Shown here in pieces: positions 24,940 through 33,426 of a stretch of 64,000 bases of DNA (its first letter is position 1; each line of letters opens with the position of its first letter). The notes below the pieces were generated by a model. That model was not told the origin of the DNA. It searched no databases and saw only the letters and a list, made by a program, of their open reading frames with translations. The DNA is from Rubrivivax sp. (GTDB lineage: Bacteria; Pseudomonadota; Gammaproteobacteria; Burkholderiales; Burkholderiaceae_C). The position numbers were made by a program, and so were the translations under genes. Where the stretch lies: assembly GCA_022842595.1 (NCBI GenBank), contig JALHPF010000027.1, forward strand, positions 1 through 64,000, in the 5' to 3' direction.

Positions 24940-26574
24940 CTGCGCGCGTTCGCGGGCCAATGCCTGGGCGAGCGCATGCCGCAGTGGGTCCAGCAGCTCG
25001 CCGAACGCCGCCGCGGGTGTTGACGCCTGCCGCGCCGGCTGCCGCACCTGCAGCGCACTCGGCGTGCGGATGGCGCGCTGCGCCTTGTGGAACTCCAGGC
25101 AGGCCGGCTCGAAGGCCAGCCCGCAGAAGGCCAGTAGTTCGCGGATCTGCGCTTGCGGCTCGGCGATCAGCGCCTCGTAGCGCTGCACGCGCACGAACTC
25201 CGGGTGTTGCCGCGCATGAAGGTCGCCCAGGCCTTCGCAGGCCGCCCAGTACTGCGCCAGGCTGTCGAAGTCGTAGCTGAAATTGGCCAGGCTCGGCGCA
25301 AAGAACTGCTTGTAGCAGGACCAGCCGGTCTCCAGCGGGTCGCGCCGGCAGTCGACGATGCGGGCCTGCGGCAGCATGGCGCGCACGGCAGCCACCCACT
25401 GCCAGTTGTCGGGCAGCTTGTCGGTGGCCACCTGCTTGTGCTGGCGCCAGCGCGCGGTGGCCCGCAGGTAGTCCTGGCCCAGCCGGGTCCAGTCGTCGCT
25501 GCTGGCCTGGGGCGCCCAGTCGACGAAAGCCCGCCCGCGACGGCGCGATTCGGCCTCGATCACCTGGTGCAGCGTGGGCAGCTCGCTGGCGCCTTCCACC
25601 TGCGAATGGCTGGCCAACACCTGTTCGATCAGCGTGCTGCCGGAGCGTGGCATGCCGGTCAGGAAGATGACCTCGGCCCCTTGCGGCTGCGCCTGCGCCG
25701 GCAGGCCCGCCAATGCCAGCCGGCGCAGGCCCGCCACGTGGCGGTCGAAGGCGGCGGCGTCCCAGGGCTGGCTGGCGCGCACGCTGGCGTTGGCGCGCTG
25801 CAGCGCGGCCAGAGCGCCGGCCACGTCGCCGGCGTCTTCCAGCACCTTGCCCAGCGCAAAGTCCAGCAGTTGCCGGTCGGCCGCGGGCAACTGCTTGTTG
25901 ACAGCGGTTTGCTGCAGTTGCAGCCGTTCAGCGGAAGTCAGCGGTACGGTCTTCAGGTCGGCCAGTGAAAACCAGGCCTTGGCGACTTCGCTGCCGCGGC
26001 CAATGAGCGTGCGGCAATCGGCCGCCGCAGCTTCGCTGTGGCCCAGCGCCTTGTGGCAGCGCACACGTTCCAGCAGGCCCAGTGGCGAATTCGGCTCCAG
26101 CTTCAGCAGGGCGTCGGTGGCCGCCAGGGCTTCGTCGAACAGGCCCAGGGCGTCGCATTCGATGGCCAGCTTGAGCCAGTGCGCAGCGGTGCTGGCGCAG
26201 CGCGCGGCCTCGTGCATGCTGTGCCGGGCCGCTGCGCCGTCCTCGGCACCGCCCTGGGCCACGCCCAGCATGCACCAGGTCGTGAAGTCGCCGGGCCGCC
26301 GGGCCGCCACCTGCGCCAGCGCCGCAGCAGCCGGCTGCCACTGCGCTGATTCGAAATGGCGCACACCCTGCCAGAACAGCACTTCCGGGTGGTCGGGGGC
26401 CTCGCGCGCCAACTGCAGCAGCCATTGCGCCGACATCAGCTTGTCGCCGGCGGTGTGCAGGCGCACCACCGCGCGCATCGTCTCGGCCTGGCTGGGGGTG
26501 AGCCCGCGCAGCCTTTCGCGCAGGGCGGCAGCCTGGGCCTTGTCGGCCGTGCCGGGTTGTGCGGTTGGTTTCAT
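24931..26574 (-). CDS. TPR-domain sulfotransferase family protein
   Basis: About 547 residues. The N-terminal half holds several TPR-like helical repeats (about 20-260), and the C-terminal half is a PAPS-dependent sulfotransferase fold. The 5'-phosphosulfate loop is LTGMPRSGSTLIEQ and the 3'-phosphate motif is probably IVDCRRDPLETGWSCYKQ. The acceptor is unknown; related proteins sulfate proteins or glycans. I use ATG 26574 because MKPTAQP begins a normal N terminus and 12 more residues upstream have no support. It runs against gltBD and the mla operon, so it looks like an insertion in a conserved gene run. Confidence 0.8.
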   Translation of the reverse strand: MKPTAQPGTADKAQAAALRERLRGLTPSQAETMRAVVRLHTAGDKLMSAQWLLQLAREAPDHPEVLFWQGVRHFESAQWQPAAAALAQVAARRPGDFTTWCMLGVAQGGAEDGAAARHSMHEAARCASTAAHWLKLAIECDALGLFDEALAATDALLKLEPNSPLGLLERVRCHKALGHSEAAAADCRTLIGRGSEVAKAWFSLADLKTVPLTSAERLQLQQTAVNKQLPAADRQLLDFALGKVLEDAGDVAGALAALQRANASVRASQPWDAAAFDRHVAGLRRLALAGLPAQAQPQGAEVIFLTGMPRSGSTLIEQVLASHSQVEGASELPTLHQVIEAESRRRGRAFVDWAPQASSDDWTRLGQDYLRATARWRQHKQVATDKLPDNWQWVAAVRAMLPQARIVDCRRDPLETGWSCYKQFFAPSLANFSYDFDSLAQYWAACEGLGDLHARQHPEFVRVQRYEALIAEPQAQIRELLAFCGLAFEPACLEFHKAQRAIRTPSALQVRQPARQASTPAAAFGELLDPLRHALAQALARERAQAG

Positions 26575-26778
26575 GTCGTGAATTCTGCCGCCCTGCACCG
26601 CCCCGGGCATCTGCAGCCGTGATGCACAGGCAGGTCATGCGACGACCTGCGGTCTGGCGTGGCTGGCATGCGGCTTCGGCACTGGCGGCCAGCGCCCTTG
26701 GCGTGTCACAGTCCGCTGCCGGCCTGCCCCTAGGGGTAACCCTGCCGTTTGGCCGGCCCATGAGAGAATCGCGCCGCT

Positions 26779-27594
26779 TTGGACACCACCCCCCCCTTCA
26801 TCGAGATCGACAACGTCAGTTTTGGATACGACCCCAGGCGTCTGATCCTGAAGGATGTTTCACTCAAGTTTCCGCGCGGCAAGGTCACGGCCATCCTGGG
26901 TGGCTCGGGCTGTGGCAAGACGACCTTGCTGCGCCTGATCGGCGGCGTGCATGCCTGCACACGCGGCCGCGTGGTCTTCGACGGCGAAGTCGTCAACACC
27001 CGCGACAAGGCCCAGCTCTTCAGGCTGCGCCGGCGCCTGGGCATGCTGTTCCAGTTCGGCGCGCTGTTCACCGACCTCAGCGTCTTCGACAACGTCGCCT
27101 TCCCGCTGCGCGAGCACACCGCCCTGCCCGAGGCCATGGTGCGCGACATCGTGCTGATGAAGCTCAACGCCGTGGGCCTGCGCGGCGCGGCCGCGCTGCG
27201 CATCAGTGAAGTGTCGGGCGGCATGGCACGACGGATCGCCTTGGCCCGGGCCATCGTGCTCGACCCCGAACTCATCATGTACGACGAGCCATTCGCCGGG
27301 CTGGACCTGATCAGCATGGGCGTGGCCGCCAAGCTCATCCGCACGCTCAACGACGTGACCGGCGCCACCACCCTGCTCGTCAGCCACGACGTGCCCCAGT
27401 GCATGGCGATCAGTGACTACGTCGTCCTGCTGGCCACGCAGGGCCGGATCGTCGCCCAGGGCACGCCGGCCGAACTGATGGCCAGCACCGACCCCGAGAC
27501 CCGCCAGTTCGTGCGCGGGGAACCCGACGGCCCGGTCAAGTTCCACTACCCGGCGCCCGAGATCGCGGCCGATTTCGGTCTGGGGGCACGATGA
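26779..27594 (+). CDS. mlaF: Phospholipid transport ATPase MlaF
   Basis: ABC ATPase of the Mla system that moves phospholipids between the outer and inner membranes. It has 271 residues from a TTG start. Walker A GGSGCGKTT, signature VSGGMARR and Walker B MYDEPFAGLD are present, and the Q-loop sits in MLFQFGALF, a hallmark of the MCE-transporter ATPases. The first gene of mlaFEDACB; its stop overlaps the mlaE ATG. Confidence 0.94.
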   Translation: MDTTPPFIEIDNVSFGYDPRRLILKDVSLKFPRGKVTAILGGSGCGKTTLLRLIGGVHACTRGRVVFDGEVVNTRDKAQLFRLRRRLGMLFQFGALFTDLSVFDNVAFPLREHTALPEAMVRDIVLMKLNAVGLRGAAALRISEVSGGMARRIALARAIVLDPELIMYDEPFAGLDLISMGVAAKLIRTLNDVTGATTLLVSHDVPQCMAISDYVVLLATQGRIVAQGTPAELMASTDPETRQFVRGEPDGPVKFHYPAPEIAADFGLGAR

Positions 27595-28370
27595 ACCTCC
27601 TCGTCAGCCTCGGCGCCTGGACGCTCGAACAGATGCGCGGCTGGGGTCACGCCGCGCTGTTCTTCCTGGACATGCTGCGCGCCGTTCCGGCTTCGCTGCG
27701 CCGCTTCGGCCTGGTGGTGGCGCAGATCTACGCCATCGGCAACCGCTCGCTCATCATCATCCTGGCGTCGGGGCTGGCGGTGGGCTTCGTGCTGGCGCTG
27801 CAGATGTATTACGCGCTGGTCACCTACGGCGCGGCCGAGAGCCTGGGGCTGATCGTCAACCTGTCGCTGGTTCGTGAACTCGGCCCCGTGGTCGCAGCCT
27901 TGCTGTTTGCCGGGCGTGCCGGCACCTCGCTCACCGCCGAGATCGGCCTGATGAAAGCCGGCGAACAGATTGCCGCGATGGAGTTGATGGCCATCGACCC
28001 GAAGGCGCGTGTGCTGGCGCCGCGGCTGATCGGCGGCATCGTCTCGATGCCGCTGCTGGCGGCCCTGTTCTCGGCCATCGGCATCCTGGGGGCCTGGGTG
28101 GTGGCGGTGAAGCTCATCGGCGTGGACGCCGGCAACTTCTGGTCCATCATGCAGACGCAGGTGGACTGGTGGCGCGACGTCGGCAACGGCCTCGTCAAGG
28201 CCTGCGTCTTCGGCGTCATCTGTACCGTGGTCGCGCTGTACCAGGGCTACGAGACCGAAGCCACGCCGGAAGGCGTGGCCTACGCGACCACGCGCACGGT
28301 CGTGATCTCCTCGCTGTGGATCCTGGCGATGGACTTCGTGCTGACCGCCCTGATGTTCTCGACACCTTGA
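27591..28370 (+). CDS. mlaE: Phospholipid transport permease MlaE
   Basis: Integral inner-membrane permease of the MCE/Mla family, 259 residues with about five membrane helices. Family motifs include GLAVGFVLALQ, the EIGLMKAGEQIAAMELMAID stretch and GGIVSMPLL. It starts on an ATGA overlap with mlaF. Confidence 0.95.
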   Translation: MNLLVSLGAWTLEQMRGWGHAALFFLDMLRAVPASLRRFGLVVAQIYAIGNRSLIIILASGLAVGFVLALQMYYALVTYGAAESLGLIVNLSLVRELGPVVAALLFAGRAGTSLTAEIGLMKAGEQIAAMELMAIDPKARVLAPRLIGGIVSMPLLAALFSAIGILGAWVVAVKLIGVDAGNFWSIMQTQVDWWRDVGNGLVKACVFGVICTVVALYQGYETEATPEGVAYATTRTVVISSLWILAMDFVLTALMFSTP

Positions 28371-28411
28371 TCGAGACCAGGGCCCTGAAAGAAAAAGCAA
28401 CATGGTGAATC

Positions 28412-28933
28412 ATGGGTAAAAGATATCTGGAAGCCCTGGTCGGCCTGTTCGTGCTGCTGGGCATCGGTGCGCTGGTGTTCCTGGCACTGCAGGCGGCCAA
28501 CCTGGGCAGCCTGGGCAGCGGCGCCACCTACACGGTGCAGGCTCGCTTCGACAACATCGGCGGTCTGAAGCCGCGCGCCGCGGTGCGTGCCGCCGGCGTC
28601 ACGGTGGGCCGCGTCAAGAACATCACGCTCGACGGCAAGACCTTCCAGGGCCTGGTGACGATGGACATCGAGAAGGACTACCTCTTCCCGAAAGACACCG
28701 CTGCGAAGATCCTCACGTCCGGGCTGCTGGGCGACCAGTACGTCGGCCTGGAACCCGGTGGCGACGACAGCAATCTGGCCAACGGCGACACCGTGGCGCA
28801 GACGCAGTCGGCCGTGGTGCTTGAAAACCTGATCGGCCAGTTCCTGACCGGCAAGGCCGACGAGGCCGGTGCCGCTGCGGGCGCCGCGCCGGCCAGCCCT
28901 GCGCCGGCGGCCGCTCCGGGAGCCAAGCCATGA
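28412..28933 (+). CDS. mlaD: MCE-domain periplasmic protein MlaD
   Basis: Inner-membrane-anchored MCE protein that forms the hexameric lipid channel on MlaE. An N-terminal anchor helix (residues 7-27) is followed by one MCE domain (ARFDNIGGLKPRAAVRAAGV, with LLGDQYVGLEPG). The Ala/Pro-rich tail (about 155-173) is short. The stop overlaps mlaA by four bases. Confidence 0.94.
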   Translation: MGKRYLEALVGLFVLLGIGALVFLALQAANLGSLGSGATYTVQARFDNIGGLKPRAAVRAAGVTVGRVKNITLDGKTFQGLVTMDIEKDYLFPKDTAAKILTSGLLGDQYVGLEPGGDDSNLANGDTVAQTQSAVVLENLIGQFLTGKADEAGAAAGAAPASPAPAAAPGAKP

Positions 28934-29817
28934 CGATGAGCGTCCTGTCATTGCGTTCGCTGGGCCTGTTGGCCGCGGTCGTGGTGCTGACGGGCTGCGC
29001 CAGCGTGCCGCCGGCCCCTGCCGGCTCGCCTGCTGCCGCCGCCGCGCCTGCTGACCCCTGGGAAGCCTGGAACCGCAAGGTCTATTCGTTCAACGACGCC
29101 ATCGACAACGCCGTCGTCAAGCCGGTGGCCACGGCCTACCGCGATGTCGTGCCACGGCTGGTGCGCACGGGGGTTTCGAACTTCCTGGGCAACATCGGCG
29201 ACGTCTGGTCGGCGGCCAACCATGTGCTGCAGGGCAAGGTGGCCAACGGCCTGGAGATGGGCTTCCGGGTGATGACGAACACCCTCATGGGCCTGGGTGG
29301 CGTGCTCGACCCGGCCACCGAATTCGGCATGCAGCGCCGCAGCGAAGACTTCGGCCAGACGCTGGGTGTCTGGGGCTTCGGCAACGGCCCGTATGTGATG
29401 CTGCCGCTGCTCGGCCCGTCAACGGTGCGCGACTCCTTCGGTCTGCTCGCCGACCGCCAGTTTTCGGCCGCCCGCCTGCCCACCACCGACGCCGGCAGCT
29501 ATGCCGTCACCGCCGTCGAGGTGGTGAACCTGCGCGCCAGCCTGCTCGACGCCAGCAAGCTGCTGGATCAGGTGGCGCTGGACCGCTACAGCTTCCTGCG
29601 CGACGCCTACCTGCAACGCCGGCGCGACGCCATCTACGACGGCGCGCCGCCGTTCGAAGACGAATTCGCCGACGAGCCGGCGACTGCGCCCGCGCCCGCG
29701 CCCGCGCCCGCGCCGGCGGGCAAGACGGAACCTGCGGGCAAACCTGGCCTCCAAGCACCGGCAGCGGCGGCTTCAGCCGCGGCTGCGCAGAAGGCCGTTC
29801 CGGCACCGAAGAAATAG
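28930..29817 (+). CDS. mlaA: Outer-membrane lipoprotein MlaA (VacJ)
   Basis: Outer-membrane ring protein that removes phospholipids from the outer leaflet and hands them to MlaC. It has 295 residues, lipobox LTGC, then the VacJ core: DPWEAWNRKVYSFND, FLGNIGDVWSAANHVLQGK, and RRSEDFGQTLGVWG. The Ala/Pro/Lys-rich C terminus (about 250-295) is low complexity and contains a short in-frame hexanucleotide repeat. Unlike in E. coli, mlaA is inside the mla operon, as usual in Burkholderiales. Confidence 0.94.
   Translation: MTMSVLSLRSLGLLAAVVVLTGCASVPPAPAGSPAAAAAPADPWEAWNRKVYSFNDAIDNAVVKPVATAYRDVVPRLVRTGVSNFLGNIGDVWSAANHVLQGKVANGLEMGFRVMTNTLMGLGGVLDPATEFGMQRRSEDFGQTLGVWGFGNGPYVMLPLLGPSTVRDSFGLLADRQFSAARLPTTDAGSYAVTAVEVVNLRASLLDASKLLDQVALDRYSFLRDAYLQRRRDAIYDGAPPFEDEFADEPATAPAPAPAPAPAGKTEPAGKPGLQAPAAAASAAAAQKAVPAPKK
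29686..29715 (+). repeat. GCGCCC tandem repeat inside mlaA
   Basis: About five copies of GCGCCC code for alternating Ala-Pro. Length change would stay in frame and alter only the linker of MlaA. Confidence 0.6.
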
Positions 29818-29856
29818 TTCCGACGAAGTCGGACAAAAGCCAAAGAGAAGGACCTC

Positions 29857-30468
29857 ATGTTCAAGACCCTGCTGACCGCTTCCACCTTGTTTGCCGCCGC
29901 GGCCGTCGCGCCGGTGGCGGCCCAGACCACGCCCGACGCCCTGGTGCGCCAGATCTCCGTCGAGGTCATCGAGGCGGCGAAGAAGGATCCGGCCATCCAG
30001 GCGGGCGACCTGAACCGCATCATCACCCTGGTCGACACCAAGGTGCTGCCCAGCGTGAACTTCGAGGTCATGACGCGCTCGGCCGTGGGCCCGCAATGGC
30101 GCCAGGCCACCCCTGAGCAGCGCAGCAAGTTGCAGGCCGAATTCAAGACGCTGCTGGTGCGCGTCTACGCCGGCGCGCTGACGCAGGTGAAGGACCAGAG
30201 CGTCGAAGTCACGAAGACGCTGCCGGTGTCCGGCAGCAGCCAGGTCGTGGTGCAGACCGAAGTGCGCGGTTCTGGCGAGCCGATCAAGCTGGACTACCGC
30301 ATGGACAAGCCGGCCGACGTGCCGGCCTGGAAGATCATCGACGTCAACGTCGCCGGCATCTGGCTGGTGCAGAGCTACCGCTCGCAGTTCGCGACCGAAC
30401 TCACCAAGGGCGGCATCGACGGCCTGATCGCCGCGCTCGTCGAACGCAACAAGCCCGGCAAAGGCTGA
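29857..30468 (+). CDS. mlaC: Periplasmic phospholipid carrier MlaC
   Basis: Soluble shuttle that carries a phospholipid between MlaA and MlaFEDB. It has 203 residues with a signal peptide ending in PVAAQ and the Ttg2D/MlaC fold, including PSVNFEVMTRSAVGPQWRQA and a conserved YRVDV-like strand near IIDVNVAGIWLVQSYR. GAAGGA lies just before the start. Confidence 0.93.
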   Translation: MFKTLLTASTLFAAAAVAPVAAQTTPDALVRQISVEVIEAAKKDPAIQAGDLNRIITLVDTKVLPSVNFEVMTRSAVGPQWRQATPEQRSKLQAEFKTLLVRVYAGALTQVKDQSVEVTKTLPVSGSSQVVVQTEVRGSGEPIKLDYRMDKPADVPAWKIIDVNVAGIWLVQSYRSQFATELTKGGIDGLIAALVERNKPGKG

Positions 30469-30475
30469 AGTCGCG

Positions 30476-30781
30476 ATGCAGCTGCCCGCAAGTGCCACGC
30501 TGGCCGATGCGCCGGCCCTGCTGGACCAATTGCAGCAGGCCCTGACAAGCGACGGACCCTTGCAGGTCGACGCCGGGGCGCTGCAGAACTTCGACACCTC
30601 GGCCATCGCCCTGCTGATGCAGGCCAGGCGTCAGGCCCAGGCCGCCGGGCGCACGTTCAGCGTCGTGCGCGCACCGGCCAAGCTGGCCGAACTGGCCCGG
30701 CTCTACGGCGTCGAGGAACTGCTGTCGCTGGCGCCGCCATCGCCTTCGGAAGCCGCCGCGCCGTCCGGCGTGGCCGCATAA
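30476..30781 (+). CDS. mlaB: STAS-domain protein MlaB
   Basis: Cytoplasmic STAS subunit that stabilises MlaF, 101 residues. The STAS core runs from about 1 to 85, with FDTSAIALLMQARRQAQAAG around the conserved Asp/Ser-Thr loop. It starts 7 bases after mlaC. Its 3' end overlaps the convergent hexR gene by 79 bases, so the last ~25 residues are antisense to the HexR tail. Confidence 0.9.
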   Translation: MQLPASATLADAPALLDQLQQALTSDGPLQVDAGALQNFDTSAIALLMQARRQAQAAGRTFSVVRAPAKLAELARLYGVEELLSLAPPSPSEAAAPSGVAA

Positions 30782-31644
30782 CGCCGCAGCCGCAGGTTCT
30801 TCTTCATCTCCTGCAGCAACGGGCGCAGCTGGGCACTGCCCAGGCGCAGCGCCACGCCGGTGGTCAGGATGTCGATGATCAGCAGGTGCAGCAGCCGCGA
30901 CACCATCGGGCTGTAGCGGTCGGCGTCTTCAGGGTGGTCGGCGGCCAGCAGCACATGGTGCGGGCTGCCCAGGGCTTCGCGCGCCAGCGGCGAACCGCTG
31001 GCGGTGATGAAGATGACGGTGGCGCCCTTCTTGCGCGCGATCTCGGCCACGTCCAGCAGATCGCGGCTTCGGCCGCTGTTGCTGATGATCACGGCGCAGT
31101 CGCCGGGCTTGAGCATGGTGGCGCTCATCACCTGCATGTGGCCGTCGCTGACGGCGGTGGCGGTCACGCCCAGGCGGAAGAACTTGTGCTGCGCGTCCTG
31201 CGCCACGATGCCGCTGTTGCCGACACCATAGAACTCGATGCGGCGGCCCTGGGCCTGGCCGCGGCCGGCCTCGGCCAATGCGGCGATGGCACGTTCGAAG
31301 GACTGGCCGGCGGCGGCATTGCGGTAGCGCAGCATCGCCGCCACGGCGTTGTCGATGACCTTCACGACGATGTCGCCGGCCTTGTCGTCGTCGTTCACGG
31401 CGCGGTGCACGAAGGGAACGCCCTCGTTGACGCTGCCGGCCAGCTTCAGCTTGAAGTCGGCCAGACCGTCGTAGCCCACGCTGCGGCAGAAGCGCACCAC
31501 CGTGGGCTTGCTCACGCTGGAACGCGCCGCGAGTTCACCCACCGGCAGCGTCGCGAAACTGCGCGGGTCTGCCAGCAGCAGATGGGCCACCCGCTGTTCG
31601 GCAGGTGGCAGGGCGGGAATGGCCGCACGGATACGTTCGAGCAT
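30703..31644 (-). CDS. hexR: HexR-like MurR/RpiR family regulator
   Basis: Transcription regulator of central carbon metabolism; HexR in other proteobacteria represses zwf, edd and related genes and releases DNA on binding KDPG. It has 313 residues with an N-terminal winged helix-turn-helix (VGELAARSSVSKPTVVRFCR) and a C-terminal SIS sugar-phosphate domain (FYGVGNSGIVAQDAQHKFF). ATG 31644 is chosen; the open frame upstream is non-conserved. Assignment is supported by zwf next upstream and by a matching operator at 33284-33300. The C terminus is extended by about 25 low-complexity residues. Confidence 0.88.
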   Translation of the reverse strand: MLERIRAAIPALPPAEQRVAHLLLADPRSFATLPVGELAARSSVSKPTVVRFCRSVGYDGLADFKLKLAGSVNEGVPFVHRAVNDDDKAGDIVVKVIDNAVAAMLRYRNAAAGQSFERAIAALAEAGRGQAQGRRIEFYGVGNSGIVAQDAQHKFFRLGVTATAVSDGHMQVMSATMLKPGDCAVIISNSGRSRDLLDVAEIARKKGATVIFITASGSPLAREALGSPHHVLLAADHPEDADRYSPMVSRLLHLLIIDILTTGVALRLGSAQLRPLLQEMKKNLRLRRYAATPDGAAASEGDGGASDSSSSTP

Positions 31645-31807
31645 GGTCAGTCGATCTGCAATGCGCCAATGCGGAATGCGATGTTCGGCGGCAAGGGCAC
31701 TGGACCGGCCGCCCGCGCCCGGTTGCCGCTGGGTGCGAAGCGAGCGATGCGACCGGCATGGACAAGCCGGCGTTCCGAGGCCAGGGCCGCCTGCCGCAAG
31801 CGAAGCT

Positions 31808-33265
31808 TCACTGCTCCTCTGCCCAGGCGAAGCCGTCGCGCGCCACCAGCGCGCTCGCGGCCGGCGGGCCCCAGCTGCCGGCGGCATAGGGGCGGGGGCC
31901 CACGGTGTCCTGCGTCCAGGCGTCCAGCACCGGCTCCACCCAGCGCCAGGCCTGCTCCTGTTCGTCGCTGCGCACGAACAGGTTCAGCCGGCCGGCAATG
32001 GCGTCGAGCAGCAGGCGCTCGTAGGCGCCGACACGTTCGCTCGGGAAGGCCTTGTCGAAGTCCAGGTCCAGGCTCACTGGCGACAGCGTCTCGTTGTTGC
32101 CGCCACCCGTGGCAGCCAGCAGATGCAGTTCCAGGCCGTCTTCGGGCTGCAGCTTGATGACCAGCTTGTTCGCTTGCCGGGTGCCCGGGAAGATGGGGTG
32201 CGGCACCTCGCGGAAGTTGACGACGATCTGCGCGTCGCGCGCTGCCAGCCGCTTGCCGGTGCGCAGGTAGAAGGGCACGCCGGCCCAGCGCCAGTTCTGG
32301 ACTTCGGTGCGCAGCGCCACGAAGGTCTCGCAGCGGCTGCCGGCGGGCACCTTCACCTCGTCCAGGTAGCCGGGCACCGCCTGGCCGTCGACCGTGCCGG
32401 CGCGGTATTGGCCGCGCACGACATCGCGCGCCACGGTCTCGGGCGAAAACGGCTTCAAGCTCCTGAGCACCTTCAGCTTCTCGTCGCGGATGGCGTCGGC
32501 GTCGCTGGTCGAAGGCGGCTCCATCGCGATCATCGTCAGCAGCTGCAGCGCGTGGTTCTGCACCATGTCGCGCAGCGCGCCGGTGGTGTCGTAGTAGTCG
32601 CCGCGTGTGCCCACGCCCAGGCCCTCGGCCAGCGTGATCTGGATGTTGGCGATGCTCTCGCGCCGCCAGAGCGGTTCGAACAGCGCATTGCCGAAACGCA
32701 GCGCCATCAGGTTCTGCACGGCCGGCTTGCCCAGGTAATGGTCGATGCGGAAGGCCTGCTGTTCCTGGAACACCGACCTGACGACGCGGTTGATCTCCTG
32801 CGCGCTCTTCAGGTCGTGGCCCAGCGGCTTTTCCAGCACCACGCGCACCCGCGGGCCGTTCAGGCCGGCGGCGCCGAGCTGCTCGCAGATCACCGGGAAC
32901 AGGTAGGGGCTGGTGGCGAGATACAGCACGGCGGTGTCGGCCGGGCCGCCGGGGCGCTCTTCCTCGATCCAGCGGCGCAGGCCGGCGTAGTGCTCGGGCT
33001 GCGACAGGTCCATGCGGCGGTAGTGCAGCAGTGCGGCGAAGCGGGCGAATTCCTCGTCGCTGGGGCGCTTGCTTTCCTCGACCTCGGCGAAGCGGTCCTT
33101 GATGAAGGCGCGGTACTCGTCGTCGCTGCGCTCGTCGCGCGCCACCGCCAGGATCCGGCCATCTTGCGGCAGCTTGCCATGCCGGTGGGCCTGGAACAGC
33201 GCCGGCATCAGCTTGCGCCAGGTCAGGTCGCCGGTTCCACCAAAGAGCACGAGATCGAAGGACAT
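31808..33265 (-). CDS. zwf: Glucose-6-phosphate 1-dehydrogenase
   Basis: Oxidises glucose-6-phosphate to 6-phosphogluconolactone, making NADPH for the oxidative pentose and Entner-Doudoroff routes. 485 residues. The NADP fingerprint GGTGDLTWRKL is at 9-19, the active site RIDHYLGKPAVQNL and the EKPLGHDL motif are present. The start at 33265 fits the family; 12 more residues upstream are possible. hexR follows 163 bases downstream. Confidence 0.95.
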   Translation of the reverse strand: MSFDLVLFGGTGDLTWRKLMPALFQAHRHGKLPQDGRILAVARDERSDDEYRAFIKDRFAEVEESKRPSDEEFARFAALLHYRRMDLSQPEHYAGLRRWIEEERPGGPADTAVLYLATSPYLFPVICEQLGAAGLNGPRVRVVLEKPLGHDLKSAQEINRVVRSVFQEQQAFRIDHYLGKPAVQNLMALRFGNALFEPLWRRESIANIQITLAEGLGVGTRGDYYDTTGALRDMVQNHALQLLTMIAMEPPSTSDADAIRDEKLKVLRSLKPFSPETVARDVVRGQYRAGTVDGQAVPGYLDEVKVPAGSRCETFVALRTEVQNWRWAGVPFYLRTGKRLAARDAQIVVNFREVPHPIFPGTRQANKLVIKLQPEDGLELHLLAATGGGNNETLSPVSLDLDFDKAFPSERVGAYERLLLDAIAGRLNLFVRSDEQEQAWRWVEPVLDAWTQDTVGPRPYAAGSWGPPAASALVARDGFAWAEEQ

Positions 33266-33283
33266 CCTGAAACCCACGCGGGG

Positions 33284-33300
33284 ATGTAATTAAGTTACAT
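33284..33300. promoter_or_regulatory. HexR operator before zwf
   Basis: ATGTAATTAAGTTACAT is a 17-base near-palindrome ending 19 bases before the zwf start codon. It matches the known HexR consensus, TGTA-N7-TACA with an A/T-rich centre. It lies in a short A/T-rich pocket of a G+C-rich genome, next to a gene known to be HexR-controlled elsewhere. Repression of zwf by the adjacent hexR product is the likely role (inferred). Confidence 0.85.
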
Positions 33301-33426
33301 CCGAATGATGCCCAGGTTTCAGGGCTCGGTCAACGGCAGCGCCAGCACGGGTGACGGTCGTCACAAAGCCCCTGAAAGAAGCACGTTAGCGTGCATGGCC
33401 TCGAACCCCTCGAAGTGCGACTGAAC

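Noticed and set aside
26575-26778. Open frame upstream of mlaF as a short gene or mlaF extension
   Set aside because: No conserved residues are visible and mlaF homologues begin near the TTG at 26779.
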